From Porpolomopsis calyptriformis (lineage: Eukaryota > Basidiomycota > Agaricomycetes > Agaricales > Hygrophoraceae), in NCBI GenBank assembly GCA_951640195.1, contig OX621173.1:103780-167779 (forward strand): a DNA stretch of 64,000 nt. Direction: 5' to 3'. Shown here one piece after another: positions 11,610 to 23,659 of this stretch. Every line of letters starts with the position of its first letter. The stretch's first letter is position 1. The translations under genes and the position numbers were made by a program. The notes beneath the pieces are model-generated. The model searched no databases. It had not been told where the DNA came from and saw only the letters and a list, made by a program, of their open reading frames with translations.

Positions 11610-13310
11610 AGTTACCGCGAATGAACGGGCATGTTTGCCCATTCGTTTCATGCGCCCAGGCTCGTCTCGGTCGTGCCTAGGGTGGGGACGAGGTCGTGGG
11701 GGGTCGGGATGCGGTTGAGCAGCGAGGGGAGGTGGTGGGTGGTGGTGGTCGGGCACCACGAGTGACCGCGAACAAACGGGCATCTCTGCCCGTTCGTTCC
11801 GTGCTCTGTGCGACTTGCTAGGTCGCCCCGGTCATGCGTGGGATGGGGGCGAGGGCATGGGGGGTCGGGACGCGGTGGGATGGCGAGGGGTGGTGGTGGT
11901 GGTGGTGGTGGTCGGGCACCACGACTCACCGCCAACGAACGGGCATCTCCGCCCGTTCGTTCCATGCTCTGTGCGACTTGCTAGGTTGCCCCGGTCATGT
12001 GTGGGATGGGGGCGAGGGCATGGGGGGTTGGGACGCGGTGGGACGGCGAGGGGTGGTGGTGGTGGTCGGGCACCACAACTCACCACCAACGAAGGGGCAT
12101 CTCTGCCCGTTCGTTTCGTGCCCCAGTCGAACCTCTGGTTCGTTTCGCCCGTGCATAGGGCGGGGGTGAGGACGTGGGGGGCTGGGACGGGGTTGAGCGG
12201 CGAGGGGGGGTCGTGGGTAGTCGTGGTCGGGTACCACAACTCACCGCCAATGAACGGGCGGAGATGCCCGTTCGTTTCGTGCCCCAGACGAACCAGTGGT
12301 TCGTCGCGGTCGTGCGTAGGGCGGGGGCGAGGGCGTGGGGGGGTCGGGCCGCGGTGGGACGGCGAGGGGTGGTGGTGGTGGTGGTGGTCGGGCACTACGA
12401 CTCACCGCCAACGAACGGGCATCTCCGCCCGTTCGTTTCGTACCCCAGTCGAACCTCTGGTTCGTTTCGCCCGTGCGTAGGGCGGGGGTGAGGACGTGGG
12501 GGGCTGGGACGGGGTTGAGCGGCGAGGGGGGGTCGTGGGTGGTCGTGGTCGGGCACCACAACTCACCGCCAACGAACGGGCGGAGATGCCCGTTCGTTTC
12601 GTGCCCCAGATGAACCAGTGGTTCGTCGCGGTCGTGCGTAGGGCGGGGGCGAGGGCGTGGGGGGTTGGGACGGGGTTGAGCGGCGAGGGGTGGTGGTGGT
12701 GGTGGTGGTCAGGCACCACGAGTCACCCCGAACGAACGGGCAGTCATGCCCGTTCGTTTCGTGCGCCCGGGCTCGTCTCGGTGGTGCCTAGGGCGGGGAC
12801 GACGTCGTGGGGGGTCGGGATGCGGTTGAGCGGTGGGGGGGAGCAAGGGAGCACCCCCAGAAAGGGCACGTCTGCCCATTCTGGGGGTGCTCCCTCCACC
12901 GCTGGTCTGTCAGCCGTATGACCCAGGCGGCCGTGTCGGTCCTTCAGAGGGCGGGGTCAGGGTCGTGGGTGGTCGGGGCGGGCGTGGTGAAAGGTGAGTG
13001 GTCGGGGTGGTGGTGGTGGTGGTTGGTGGTGGACGGGCACAGCCAAGCACCACGAACGAATGGGCACTATTGCCCATTCGTTTCGTGAACCGTACGACCC
13101 AGAGGGTCATCTCGGTTGTTCGGAGGGCAGGGTTGCGGTCGCGGGGGGTCGGGACGGGGTCGAGCGGAGAGGGGTGGTGGTGGTTGGGGGTGGTTGGGGG
13201 TGGTCGGGCACAGCGAGGTACCACGAGCGAACGGCCGATAGCGCCTGTTCGTTTCGTGCACCGTACAGCCCATGGGGTTGTCTCGGTCGTGTGTAGGGCA
13301 GCGACGTGGG
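11610..13310. repeat. GC-rich satellite, about 160-bp monomers with a hairpin core
   Basis: About eleven monomers carry the core aacgaacgggc...gcccgttcgtt, a hairpin with an 11-bp stem and 6-nt loop. Cores lie near 11619, 11774, 11937, 12088, 12250, 12411, 12573, 12731, 12860, 13058 and 13224. Between the cores are G-rich runs with (ggt)n tracts. In the middle, monomers pair into a dimer repeat of about 322 bp (12124 onward matches 12446 onward). Long open frames on both strands here are only GC-rich repeat translations. Confidence 0.9.
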
Positions 13311-13409
13311 TGCTGATAGGTGAAGGGGGGGAGTGAGAGCGGTGTTGCTTACACATGTGGGTCATGTGATTCAATGACTTTACGGGATATAAACCCGGTA
13401 TCCCGGGTT

Positions 13410-13475
13410 ACAGGATGTTACAAATTGTTACAAACTGTTACATTATGTTACAATTTGTTACAGGTTGTTCTTTGG
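13410..13475. repeat. Short tandem repeat of tgttaca(n)
   Basis: Five or six copies of a 10-12 bp unit centred on ttgttaca/atgttaca. They lie in a stretch (13380-13700) that also repeats the palindromic phrase cccgg.atcccgggtta. No gene was seen in 13320-13970. Confidence 0.65.
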
Positions 13476-13974
13476 GATTCAATCCCGACATTCCGGGTTA
13501 CACCATGTTATGGTATCCGGGATTGCATACTCGGGTTATTCCAGTTACTCAGGTCCTATGTATTATTTACAATACTATCAACCTTCTTATCCTTTCCACT
13601 TCCAGTTGTATATTAGATACCTCTGGAATGATCACATTAATTTTTAATATTAAGTTGTATTACATATATACATGGAATTGAGATCGGGTATCCCAGATAA
13701 CCCGGAATGATATAGGATGATTCTGTAATCATTGCCATAAATGGCAAGAACAAACGAACGAACGAACGAACAATGTCCATATTGAGTATTATGCCAGTTC
13801 ATTTCATGCACTGTATGACCCAAGGGGTTGTCTCAGTCCTTCAGAGGGTGGGGGGTCTGGGTGGGGTTGAGCAGTGAAGGGGGTAGTAGTGGTAGTAGTC
13901 AGGCATAGTGAGGTATCATAAATAAACCAGTATAACCAGTGGTCCCGGCTTTGATACTGAACTCACCGGAACTG

Positions 13975-14086
13975 CCTCGGGCAGTCCCTACTAAATGAAC
14001 GGGCGACCTCGGGCAACCCCTACTAAACGAACGGGCGACCCCAGGCGGCCCCTACTAAACGGACGGGCGGTCCCCGGCGGTCCGTA
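13975..14086. repeat. 32-bp direct repeat, 3.5 copies
   Basis: Three full units at 13975-14006, 14007-14038 and 14039-14070 and a partial one. Each contains ccctactaaa followed by a form of gaacgggcga. The last part echoes the hairpin core of the 160-bp satellite to the left, suggesting a common origin. Confidence 0.75.
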
Positions 14087-14632
14087 AGTAATGAGACACC
14101 CTCTTTGCTGACAAATAGTGGAAAGTTAATCACATGTCATATTAGTAAGCAATTCAGTTGATTCCGAGCAGGCGGCCCAACCCCCCCCCTCCTCCTCGTC
14201 TAGGTTCATTCTTGAAAGTGGCTGCTTAAAATATTATGAAATCCAGCAGCATTAGGAACGATGTGTATGGGTATAACATGTATGAAAATTGGAATTTATC
14301 AACCATCCGATAATGTGATATGAGCCCCGGAATGCAGAAAATATAAGAAATCCAGGTTTCAGATTGTGAGCAGGATATCTCGGGATGTAACGCATCCAGA
14401 GATGTGATAATTGGCATGGAGGGTGCTAGATATATGGTGAATATATCTAAATAGTTATTTCCTAGGGGGACAGGGTATTCGAGTGGAAAAGGCCAGGCGA
14501 CCCATGGGCCGCCTGACACACCTTCAACCTAGACTAAAAAGATTGTAAAATCAAGAACTCAGGAATGGGTAACTCCACCTTTCTGAAAATATTAGGGTAC
14601 ATTACTCAGATGCAGAGGTATGTTCTATGAAT
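14087..14632. other. Intergenic, no gene seen
   Basis: AT-richer sequence between the repeats and the 3' end of the P-loop gene. A 97-codon frame on the minus strand (14226-14519) has no recognisable features and was not called. Confidence 0.5.
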
Positions 14633-16163
14633 TTATGGATATTTTTTATTATACAGGGTTTTGGGGTCGCCCGGGTAATACATCGGATCTTCCGATGTGA
14701 TGTTCAATAAGCTAGCCTGAGGAAGCACCTCATGCCACACCCGCACGACCTCTCGCAGGACTGGGCGTTTCTTGGGAGTCCGCGAAGATTGATTAGTTTC
14801 GCCATCGCCATCTTCACGAGAATTCTCTTCTTCATACTTATCTTTAGATACAAACGCACCCATATGTCGAGTGGCAGCGAACTGGGCTTCTTCATCTATA
14901 GCACAAAAAAACCCCTCGGATGATGATGCCGACTCGGATATTAGTGCCATGATGCGGCTAAAGACAGTCTGGATCATCCCCAGAACCTCGTTGGGAGCCC
15001 GCCTCAAACCGACTGCCGCAAATTCGTGAAAAATATCCCGTGAACATATGGCGGTGGGAGTCACTTGTAACAGTAGCCAGAGACGTTGATGATTCTGCGT
15101 TAATGTTGAGTCTATTTCATAGGCCAGTGCGAGGAACCTCTCCATGATTAGCAAACGGCTCAGTAGGACCTGTTCGAACCGGCGTTTGGCCACGACTTCA
15201 TTGTGATCGCGTGCGTCGCGAAATCTTTTAGAATCACCACCGAGAAAGAAAGGTAGCGGTGAGTGAAAGCCGCTGGTGTGTTCAAGAGTGTCAGAGATGA
15301 TATTTGTCACGTCCTTAGAACCAATGGTGGACTGATCGGCAACGCATGTGAAGTAAAGGCCCCAACGATGAGATAGACCTTCAAGAATCAACCTTGTCTT
15401 GCCCGAGCCTGAAGTATTGCAGAGTAGGCTGGAAAATGCTGTCAATTATAATACATCGAAAGGAGTCTTGACTGACATGTTTCTATTCTTCCTGAACATT
15501 CTGTCAATTCGGCCTGAAATTTCATGCTTGCCACTAGACCATCTACCAAGATCATGCAGCAGTAAGCTCGGCGAACCGTCGATCGAGGGGATCGCTAGAT
15601 CTTTGAAATGAAGATCCCGGGACCAATCGAATGAGTCGTCGGGGGTCCACAGGGGTAGCTTACGCTGCCCTAAAAGGTACTCCCGCAATTCTGACTCAAT
15701 CTCCTCCAGAAATCCAACAATCCGCTGTTTGGTTATTGGTGACCTTTCGGGCGACGACGGTGCCTCAGGCAGATCATCGGGTAGAAATTGCGCATTAGTC
15801 GGGGTTGTCATCTTTTTGAGCAAATCTGCAAGAGATATGGAGTCAACACAGGTCGCGGTAACAGGGTTGGTGCATACGGTGGTTACGGATTTTCTGGTAT
15901 TTCTTCATTAAATGGGCTTCTTTGAGCATTATGAGAAGCTCTGGGTTGTCCGCAAGGAGGTTCTTGCAAGCCGAAGTATCCAAGTATGTCTGATCCAACG
16001 GTTGATCGTGCGCAGCATAGATATTGCGCGCATTAAGAACGACAACGGCTAGAAGATCGGCGGCGGTTTTCTCATCTTCCAGCTGTTCGACACTTGTATT
16101 GTACCACGGGGTAGGCAGAGATTTATCAAGCTGAGCTTGTTCCCGGTCAGTGACGTTTGTCAT
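14633..16163 (-). CDS. P-loop NTPase-like protein, unknown function
   Basis: Three exons are visible. The first (from 16163) starts MTNVTDREQAQLDKSL. The second (from about 15823) carries PERSPITKQRIVGFLEEIES and a predicted regulatory region. The third, from about 15430, opens with the Walker A-like LLCNTSGSGKTRLILEGL and runs to a stop at 14633. The exon 2/3 join at ...NRN + ILLCNTSG uses a gtcagt donor and a cag acceptor and keeps the frame. After the P-loop there are about 250 residues with an acidic CAIDEEAQFAA stretch that could be the Walker B or sensor region. Similar P-loop proteins with a TSGSGKTR motif are common as lineage-specific families in Agaricomycetes, sometimes linked to crinkler-like proteins. 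I cannot name the family. The first glycine of a standard Walker A is absent. Confidence 0.6.
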
Positions 16164-16528
16164 GGGCGTCGCTAGTTAAGGAGATGACTGTTGTAGCTGT
16201 TTGAATTGCTCACGCTTTGACGTCACCGGCACAGAGTCACAGAGCAAGATCGAAAGAAGAGAATCCAACGATCATCAACGCTGCTTCGACCTGCACTGCT
16301 CCACCCTTAAAATATGTTCACCTACTTAGGCTGCAACTTTCAAAGAGAGATAGCGGCAGTTCCTGGGCATGAAAAGGACAGACCAATATGCAGAAAATAC
16401 CATACGGCGAAGGCTCGGAGCCGAAAATGTACCAACGTCCACAGAACGTCCACAGAAAGATCCAACATGTGATGTGGCATCGTTACTAATTTAAGCGTTC
16501 GGATGGTGGCTTTGGCACGGCGAGTGAC

Positions 16529-16535
16529 TATAAAA
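16529..16535 (+). promoter_or_regulatory. TATA-like box upstream of the 16684 gene
   Basis: tataaaa about 150 bp before the ATG at 16684, in the 520-bp divergent spacer between this gene and the P-loop gene. The position fits a core promoter with a 5' UTR of about 120 nt. No transcript data support it. Confidence 0.3.
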
Positions 16536-16683
16536 CCAAGGCTACCGTCTGAGCATTGCGATTTAGAACTTTCTCTTCCCCGTCACTTACTCAACAAAAA
16601 ATCAAAGGTGACCGTCAGTTGTTTTATCCCGCAACTATAAAACTCCTCTTACACACTCTTTCAACCAGAAAGTACTTTGCAAC

Positions 16684-17816
16684 ATGTCCGCACAACATGA
16701 TGTTCCAGGACGAACGAGATGTTACAATGGGGATATTGATATTGTTGGGCAGCTTTGGTGGCAAGTCTGGGAGACTCACGCCTATCAAATGAGAGTTCGC
16801 CCTAACATGTATGTCTTTATTCCTCGCTCCAAGTGTCTGTCCGTTGATCTGTACTTCAGCAGCCGCACTAAACCTGTCCGCTTGCGGGTGACAGATGCAA
16901 GCGTACAATTCTTTGCCCATTCGACCTGCCTCCGCCTCCCTGTGAAAAATGCATCACCTCTGTGGGATCAGGTTTGTTTTGCTCTTTGTCTTGTCTTACT
17001 GTGCTGATCTTCATTGTTCATGTGCGCCATAGTTTCTCCATTTCATTGGGGAATCGGTGCAGCTACCTGAGGCTGAAGGGTCACAGATTATGGCACAGAA
17101 AAACGATTCCTTTCTAGCCGATCTAGAAACAAACGTCAAAATATTCTTGATTGCTTGTGCGAGAGTTAATTGGCAAGCATGGTTTATACTAACTTCTTAT
17201 TTCTACTAACTATGTTCTCTACGGCAGCGGACGCGAGTGCGACGTGCTCCTGCGCCTAGTGTGGTTGTTCCTCCGGTTCCTTCTAAAACACCGCGTGCTC
17301 CATAAAACACCCCGCGAATCCAGCCTTAATCGTGCATATTACATTGCCAACATTGCTGTAGAAGCTCCCGCTTTGGTTGGAGCGATTATGACGGGGGGGG
17401 GCATTCTGTGTCAAGCGGACCATTTATTCCACAAACGCTTGACGTCATCCACCTCTGGGGGATCCTTTATGCTGGTCAAATCAATCACTCCGCTCGACAT
17501 CTCTGACTTCAACCAGCGACATGATGGACAAGATCTTCCCAGTGCATTGTTTGGCGGCTCCTTCAGCAAAGTGGCACTTGACCTCTGCAGGGACCGGCAA
17601 GATACCTGGTTCTACCCCACTCTCTCGAAGGACAGTGCCACAGGTGCGTCTACAACAGACACCAGCGACGAAATCACAATGCTCCTGGAGTCGTGCGTAG
17701 CAGCCACTCTGCATGAGGGAATGGGCATTACCGCCAAATGGGTCTACTGGGGACAGATGGCCATACTCGAAAGCTGGTGGGTGGAGGAGGAACGGGGCCT
17801 TTCGCCTAGTTATTAA
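16684..17816 (+). CDS. Hypothetical protein, three exons
   Basis: Exon 1 (16684-16971) begins MSAQHDVPGRTRCYNGDIDI. It is joined across a gt...cgccatag intron to FLHFIGESVQLPEAEG, and across a second intron near 17180-17226 to a 190-residue frame ending ERGLSPSY. The joins keep an open frame to the stop at 17816. In another frame exon 3 would give a short proline-rich tail instead, so the 3' half is uncertain. No domain is recognised. There is no signal peptide or clear membrane segment. Confidence 0.4.
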
Positions 17817-17947
17817 GCCGTATAAACAAAGGATCGACCGGACCCTTTCTTTTGTACATTCCTTTTGGTGTGTGCCCTTTGTCTTTCTGCTGTAGCTACA
17901 GAGTAATCCCACATGCTACCGGATCACCGCTCACGGATGAGTTTCAT

Positions 17948-18734
17948 GAATTCAGCAGCAAATAGCCAGCCACATAAACTTGGATGGGTGATTGACGCCA
18001 AGATGTTCCTCGCAGCCAGCTGGTGCCCACTTGAAGAGTGCCTTAGCCCTGTCGTGTGGTTCTTGTGAATTGCAAACAAATGCGAGGTTGTTCAGCGATA
18101 GCGATGTAAGTGTGTCTGGGTGGTCAGCATCCAGATAACGCTTGGAGCCAACTAATGCCTGCCTGTGGAGGGTCTTAGCCTTGTCATATTGTCGCTATGA
18201 GTTGTTCACCAACGCAAGCGTGGATGGGTGGTCGGCACCCAGGTGTTCCTCGGAGGCAGCTAATGCCCGCTTGTAAAGGGTCTCAGCCTTGTCATATTGT
18301 CCTTGCGACTCGTAAATAAATGCAAGATTGATTACCAGCGTAAGCGCGGAGGGGTCAGCACCCAGATGTTTCTCACAGCCAGTTAGCATGATAACCAGTA
18401 GATGAATCACCCCCGGCCAATGGTACTCCAAAAGATGAAGATTGACCAGATGCGGTAGGGGAGAGGTATTGAGGTTGAGATCGACTTCGGTCCCATTGAA
18501 GGAATGACAATGGAGGCAAGTCGGTGAATGAGCTGTGTCAACAATATCTATTCTAAAATGTGTAGCCCCTCTCACAACCTCCCCTTTTACCTTCACCATT
18601 TTCACCCTGTGCATCTCTTTCGCTTTTTCGTTGATCTCCGACACCTCTTGCGTATTCAAGAATCCAATATTCCAATACCCTAGTGTCGTGCGCGCACCAT
18701 CTGCATCTATGTGCCCGCTGGCGTCCCTCATCAA
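17948..18734 (-). pseudogene. Tetratricopeptide-repeat protein relic (kinesin-light-chain-like TPR)
   Basis: Three TPR units read in order: INLAFIYESQGQYDKAETLY with RALAASEEHLGADHPSTLAL, then RQYDKAKTLHRQALVGSKRY, then NNLAFVCNSQEPHDRAKALF. An in-frame stop near 18196 separates units 1 and 2. The 42-residue spacing and the H(P)DT/ST tails are typical of the TPR arrays at the C-terminus of fungal STAND (NLR-like) proteins. No NB-ARC or other N-terminal domain is present upstream. The N-terminal 100 residues of the frame (MMRDASGHIDADGARTTLGY...) are not recognised. Most likely a decayed 3' fragment. Confidence 0.6.
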
Positions 18735-19770
18735 ACTCCGTATTTGTATCTACGTCCATTAGAGCAATGGCAGCGAGGCCGCGATGCTGACACCGTCATA
18801 CAGGTGACGGCGAGCGCGAGCGTCAAAGTGGAGGCTGTAATCTATCTGGAAGGGTCCCAATGGCTTCGTAATACTTCAGATCGATTAATTCAACAGCTGC
18901 AATGAAATGGTAAGGCGGAAGCACCCACGTCACGGCAGCTCTTGCAATCTCCCGCATCCATTTTCTGTCGGTCTTCCTTCCCTCTCACAACTTCCTCGTA
19001 CGCAAAGTCACACCCTTCGTTGTGAGCAGGATCTATAGTGTAAAGGGTGTTTATCGTGGTTTTGGTACGACATAGTTTATGTTGAATGCTGGTCAAAGAA
19101 CAACACAAGAGACAAGACGCACTTGGAAACTTGCTGAGCGTACCTTCCATGACCCTTGTAAGCTGAATGGTCATTTAAAACCCTATTGGTGGGCTCAGTG
19201 GCCACAGGCACTCGCAAAGCTGTGGATTGCATAGGTTCCAGATCATTCTTGTCCTCTTTCTCACGGAGTTTCCTATGAGTATGTGCTTTCTCTCCCTTCA
19301 AGAGATTTGCATGACCGGAATCTGAATTCTCGGGCAGAGACCTCGAGTCTTCCTTAACACAGATTCCCAAGTTGTAGTCCGTATTGGGAGGCATCCGAGG
19401 ATGTCATGCCAGATGTTGGCCTGGTGAACCAATATTGATAGCAGGTTTCATCCTGATAGCATTGGACTGGGCAGAAACAGATGGGGAGGGATCGGGATAT
19501 ACTGGATCTGGGGCTGGGCATAATGCGGGATGTGTGGAGAAAGACAACGTTCTAGACCAAAATCCAAAATCACAGATGATGGATCCAGGGGTCGTTGAGG
19601 CCCTTAGCGCAAACAAACGCAGTAACACCCTCCCAATAACCTGATAATTTAGTTGGCTCGACCCCTTCGCCTGTTCATTGTCTTGCGCTACCCATATCCA
19701 AATCCAAATCCAAATCCTACATCCTACATTTACATCGCTGTACAAATACACCATCTCCGTATACATACAC
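18735..19770. other. Intergenic, no gene seen
   Basis: Both strands were read. Frames of 65-125 codons overlap each other on both strands and share no recognisable motif. A short gatttggatttggata-type repeat lies near 19690-19720. Nothing is called. Confidence 0.5.
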
Positions 19771-20500
19771 CTAATCCTCACCCCCGTCCTCTTTGCACAT
19801 CATCGCTACCTTGTTGATCTCCTTCACAAACATCCCGTCATACAAACTATACCACTTCGAAGGTTTCGTAAACGCGATCGACCCACCCTGCCTCCGTGGC
19901 CGACTAAAACAAACCTCGGTTCCCAGTATCGCCACACCAAGCACACTTTTTGCCCATCGCGCACCCTCTTCCCCGAGAATCACCATGTAATCGTGTAATT
20001 GCTTTTGAATTTCGTCTTTCGCCTTCTCCGATGATTCTCCTTCTCGCTTGTAAACCGAGCCGATTTCAATAATCAGCCGAACCTTGTCGTATTTCTCCTC
20101 ATCGTTGTAATAGCTTGTCACGATAAAATCCGGGTACCGTTTTTGCTCCCGTTTCGAGACATATTGTCCTGCAGAGCTCTTTAATCAGAGCCATCCACAT
20201 CTTCTGAGCCAACATACCTGTCGAATCAACACTCATCATACTCGTGTTACCGACATCCAACAGCCCATCCTCCTCTACCAAGCCCTCCATCCCCACCACC
20301 ATCTCCACCTCCTCTTCTGACATTATCTGCCGAATCAGCCCCTGGGGCTTCACCATCTCATCTGGGAACTTGAGGTTCAAGTACTTGTCTATCGGCCCAT
20401 ACTGTGAGCGCTGCAGCCTAGGCACCTTTGTGGCCCAGCTTGCGATTCTATTTCGAAGTTTCTGTGGAATCCTGCTATCCTCTGGGTCGAAATCAACCAT
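19771..20500 (-). pseudogene. Unknown fungal protein with a possible PD-(D/E)XK-like core
   Basis: The first part (20500-20150) starts MVDFDPEDSRIPQKLRNRIA and includes YGPIDKYLNLKFPDEMVKPQ. It runs into KRYPDFIVTSYYNDEEKYDK and RLIIEIGSVYKREGESSEKA in another frame, ending KEDGGED. Reading through needs a frameshift around 20140-20155, so the gene is probably broken or misassembled there. The PDF...IIEIGS pattern recalls PD-(D/E)XK nuclease folds, but the catalytic Lys after the Glu is not in place. The functional guess is weak. The family appears to be a fungal lineage-specific one; I do not recognise a name. Confidence 0.35.
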
Positions 20501-20754
20501 CTGTAGACAACAATCATCCTTTGAAGTAGCAGCAGAACAAGAGGAAGAAGACAGAATACTACCTACCGTTACCGTCTGTCCCCGTCAGCCCAAATAAAGC
20601 TGATCTCGTTTATTTGCAGATGTTAGGCTACTTCCTCTTTCCCAACGACCTCCACCCACCTACACACCCCAGCAATACTCACTACCGAGGTTTGTACACT
20701 GGAAAGCATAGTATTTCATCTCAATCTCACATCTTACATCTATTTGGACAAAGC

Positions 20755-21219
20755 ATGGTCAGAATTTTCGCAGGATACACAATTGACCAGGATGAACTTG
20801 TCCGTTTCCTCAATGCCCAAGGCTTGGGCCCTGCCCCTGGAGAACCCCAGTTAACTGTTACCGAAGCCTGGATGAATTTCATGAGCTGGCGAGCCCTAAA
20901 GCCACGACGTGGAGATTTAAAAACGTTGCTTCCATGGCCCCAATGTCCCTCACATTTTCCTCCACCTCTCCCACATGCTCACATTCAATTCCCAATGCAG
21001 ACTGGTATGATCAGGGTGGAAATCATGTCCATGCCTTCATCACAAGGCGTACCAATGACATCAACAACCCGAACCTTCGCTTCAAGGAGATGCCAATAGA
21101 TCTCGAGATCCGGGACAGGTTCATTGCCAACACGGGCAATATCCTGGACCCAAGCAAGATGAAGTTTTGGAGCTTGCCCGAGGACGTTTTGCGTGTCCCC
21201 TTAGGCCTTCCCTTCTAGG
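20755..21219 (+). pseudogene. Hypothetical protein, needs a frameshift
   Basis: Starts MVRIFAGYTIDQDELVRFLN and runs to WRALKPRRG. It continues only in another frame as RFKNVASMAPMSLTF, DWYDQGGNHVHAFITRRTND and MKFWSLPEDVLRVPLGLPF, stopping at 21219. The shift lies near 20912-20925 and shows no splice signals. No domain is recognised. Confidence 0.35.
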
Positions 21220-21490
21220 TTCGTTTTCTAATACAGCGACCTATAATCGCCAATTTGTAATATATTTCCCCCATAACCACTTCCCAAGACAGGTCAATAT
21301 TGTTGCACACATCCATGGCTGATGTGGGCGAAAGATCCTGCTGCAGAAGCTGAAATCAGCCACTTGTTGACCCCTCTTCGCCAGCGGGAAGCTTGCAGCT
21401 GCCAAATCTCCTAGGGTCGTTTCACAATTTGAAAAGCAAAGCAGTGGATATTCTCTGTTACTTCTCGACATCATCATACACTTCAACATC

Positions 21491-21523
21491 TTCTTCTTCT
21501 TCTTCTTCTTCTTCTTCTTCTTC
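21491..21523. repeat. (TTC)11 microsatellite
   Basis: Eleven uninterrupted ttc triplets. The poly-lysine frame on the other strand is an artefact of this repeat. Confidence 0.95.
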
Positions 21524-22079
21524 AACCACCCGACACTGATACATAACAACTAATTTTCGATATCGATATCCCTTTTAACGGCGTCAGCCATCATCTGGGT
21601 GTTCGGCTGGAAAAGTTAACAAAAGTAAAAGGATATCAACAAATGAGTGATAGCTAACCCTGTCCATCGTTACGATCGGCGAACTGCAGGTGGTTGAAGT
21701 TATCGTGAGTGGTAGACAGATCGACACCTGCGGTTCAAGGTTTTGCTGGTCACGGAAATCTTCTCGTGCCATTATACTTGGTGGAAGGAGATGAGCTTTG
21801 GGTCCAAATCTATTATCGCTTAACTCACCCCGCCATTAAGGAAATGAAGTACACTATGGGATCCATTTTTCGCAGACAATCTCGCAAGATATAAAGCATA
21901 CGCACGTTTGTTTTGAGCAACAAGGCCAGGCCAGCAATCGAAGTTGTTAGCGTGTTGGAACTGTCGAAGGTATTAATCATTTAACACAATCGAGCAGAGA
22001 AATCTCCCTACAAATGCGAACGAGATCAGCGAAGCAATGCTATATTTTAAACCGCTTGGTTCATCAAATCAGAACTGAT
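21524..22079. other. Intergenic, no gene seen
   Basis: A 61-codon plus-strand frame at 21709-21894 (ends SIFRRQSRKI) has no recognisable content. Nothing else is supported. Confidence 0.4.
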
Positions 22080-23659
22080 CTGATCAGAAACTTCTTACCA
22101 GACGAGTACAGCTGCAATAAGCAACAGTGAACCACTGGCAGAAATCATGTACATTAGCTCTGCGTACTGGTATTCACGGTGTAAACCATCAAAACCCGAA
22201 GGATTGTGTCCATCCTGAAGGTAGATTATCAGGTGCGTAACGCTCGAACAATAAAATCGGCGCAGCGCACCGCTTAAACCCAGTTCTTGATTTGTACAGA
22301 TAGTAGCACAGCGCAATAGCGAGGCTTATGTCTGCCACCAACAAGGAAGTTTGACCCGCAATCGCAAGGTTATAAAACTCCTGGAGAAGAAGGTGAATTT
22401 ATTAATAAGTTAGAAGGGCGCACAGCGGTCATCTTGGAATCGTCCTAGACCTGCTGCTTACTTTGGGGTACGACACAAGGGTCCGGAAACCAAAGCTAGA
22501 TGGAAATTAATCATCACGACATGGATCCATCAAGAACATTTTCCGAAACAAACAGCTGCACAGTGATGGCTGCCACTCCTATTAGATTCCTATCATATCA
22601 ATTTGAGAGTGGAACGTACTTGTCCCGATCGCTGCAAAGAAACCTGCTCGTTAGGTGTCGTGGCTCTTGTTAACCCTAACGTCTCACCGAACTCGGCTAA
22701 CGACCAGGCTACCTAAACAGGCATGAGCAACGTCTCGATGAGAAGAACTGGTGAATTTACAATCCACGCTGTTAAAACTATGCTCCCTTTGCTCACTATC
22801 ATTTTAACATCAGCGGAAGGAGTAGGTGGGCTTATAGAGGCCCACTTGCTGATGAACAGTCGACGCAAGAACATGCTGCCATCGCAAAGTGAGTAACGAG
22901 GACATTTTCAACCATGTATTGCGCACCATCGTGTGCAAAACATCTGAAGTTCCTACCCATTAATCCCATTCAAGTAAATATCAACGGCATGGCCAGGATC
23001 ACGGAAGTACCCACCCTCACAGCATATATCACCTGTGGGACCATCGATTTAAAGTGCAAAGTAATAAAATAAAATAATAATGAAGCAGACTATCACCTAC
23101 ATCGAAACTCCTATCGAATCATCAATCGGAGTTACGGAGAATTGTGAATGCTGAGGGCGTAGATCATACCAGAATGGCGTAGCAAGGGCCGCAGGGTCTC
23201 CAAAGTTTGTAACGAGAAAGGTGTAGCCCACATGGGCGATTGCAGCAGTAATCACGCATTCAAGACACCTAGGAGGGTGTAAGCTCGACCGTCATACTCA
23301 AGGCATTACTTTCCATTGAAATCCCACCTGAAAATGAGCAATTATCAGGGGAGACATGACGAGGTGATCACTCACCAGGAACTTCATGTGGAAGGGATCT
23401 TTAACCAGTCCTCTAGTCGAAAAGAAGTACTGATACACTTGGAGATATATTATGCCAAACAGACTGTTATATTGTGTCCAATCAAAAAGTGTGTTCAAAT
23501 CGGAACGGTCAGACGCACGCAAAAGTGAAGTACTCTTCGTCCCCACACAATTAGCACCAGACGAGAGGCGGATGGGTTAAGTCACAAACCCGCAATGAGA
23601 AGCGGGCCGTAAAATTGATTTTCGATTGCTTTGAGCTCGCCAACATCAGCGGTAGCCAT
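22080..23659 (-). pseudogene. DUF6534-like fungal membrane protein, probable relic
   Basis: The start MATADVGELKAIENQFYGPL at 23659 is followed, after an intron, by SLFGIIYLQVYQYFFSTRGL with VKDPFHMKFLV, then after another by CVITAAIAHVGYTFLVTNFG with DPAALATPFW. Near the 3' end is YMISASGSLLLIAAVLV. This order of helices (FYGPLLI..., ...YQYF...) is that of the multipass DUF6534-type proteins expanded in Agaricomycetes, whose function is unknown. The middle (22400-23040) cannot be read as continuous exons and has stops, so the gene is probably decayed. Family assignment is moderate to low. Confidence 0.35.

Noticed and set aside
11815..13336. Long open frames on both strands (Val- or His/Pro-rich)
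   Set aside because: They are translations of the GC-rich 160-bp satellite with (ggt)n tracts; the repeats explain them and no domain is present.
21241..21549. Poly-lysine protein on the minus strand
   Set aside because: Produced by the (TTC)11 microsatellite.
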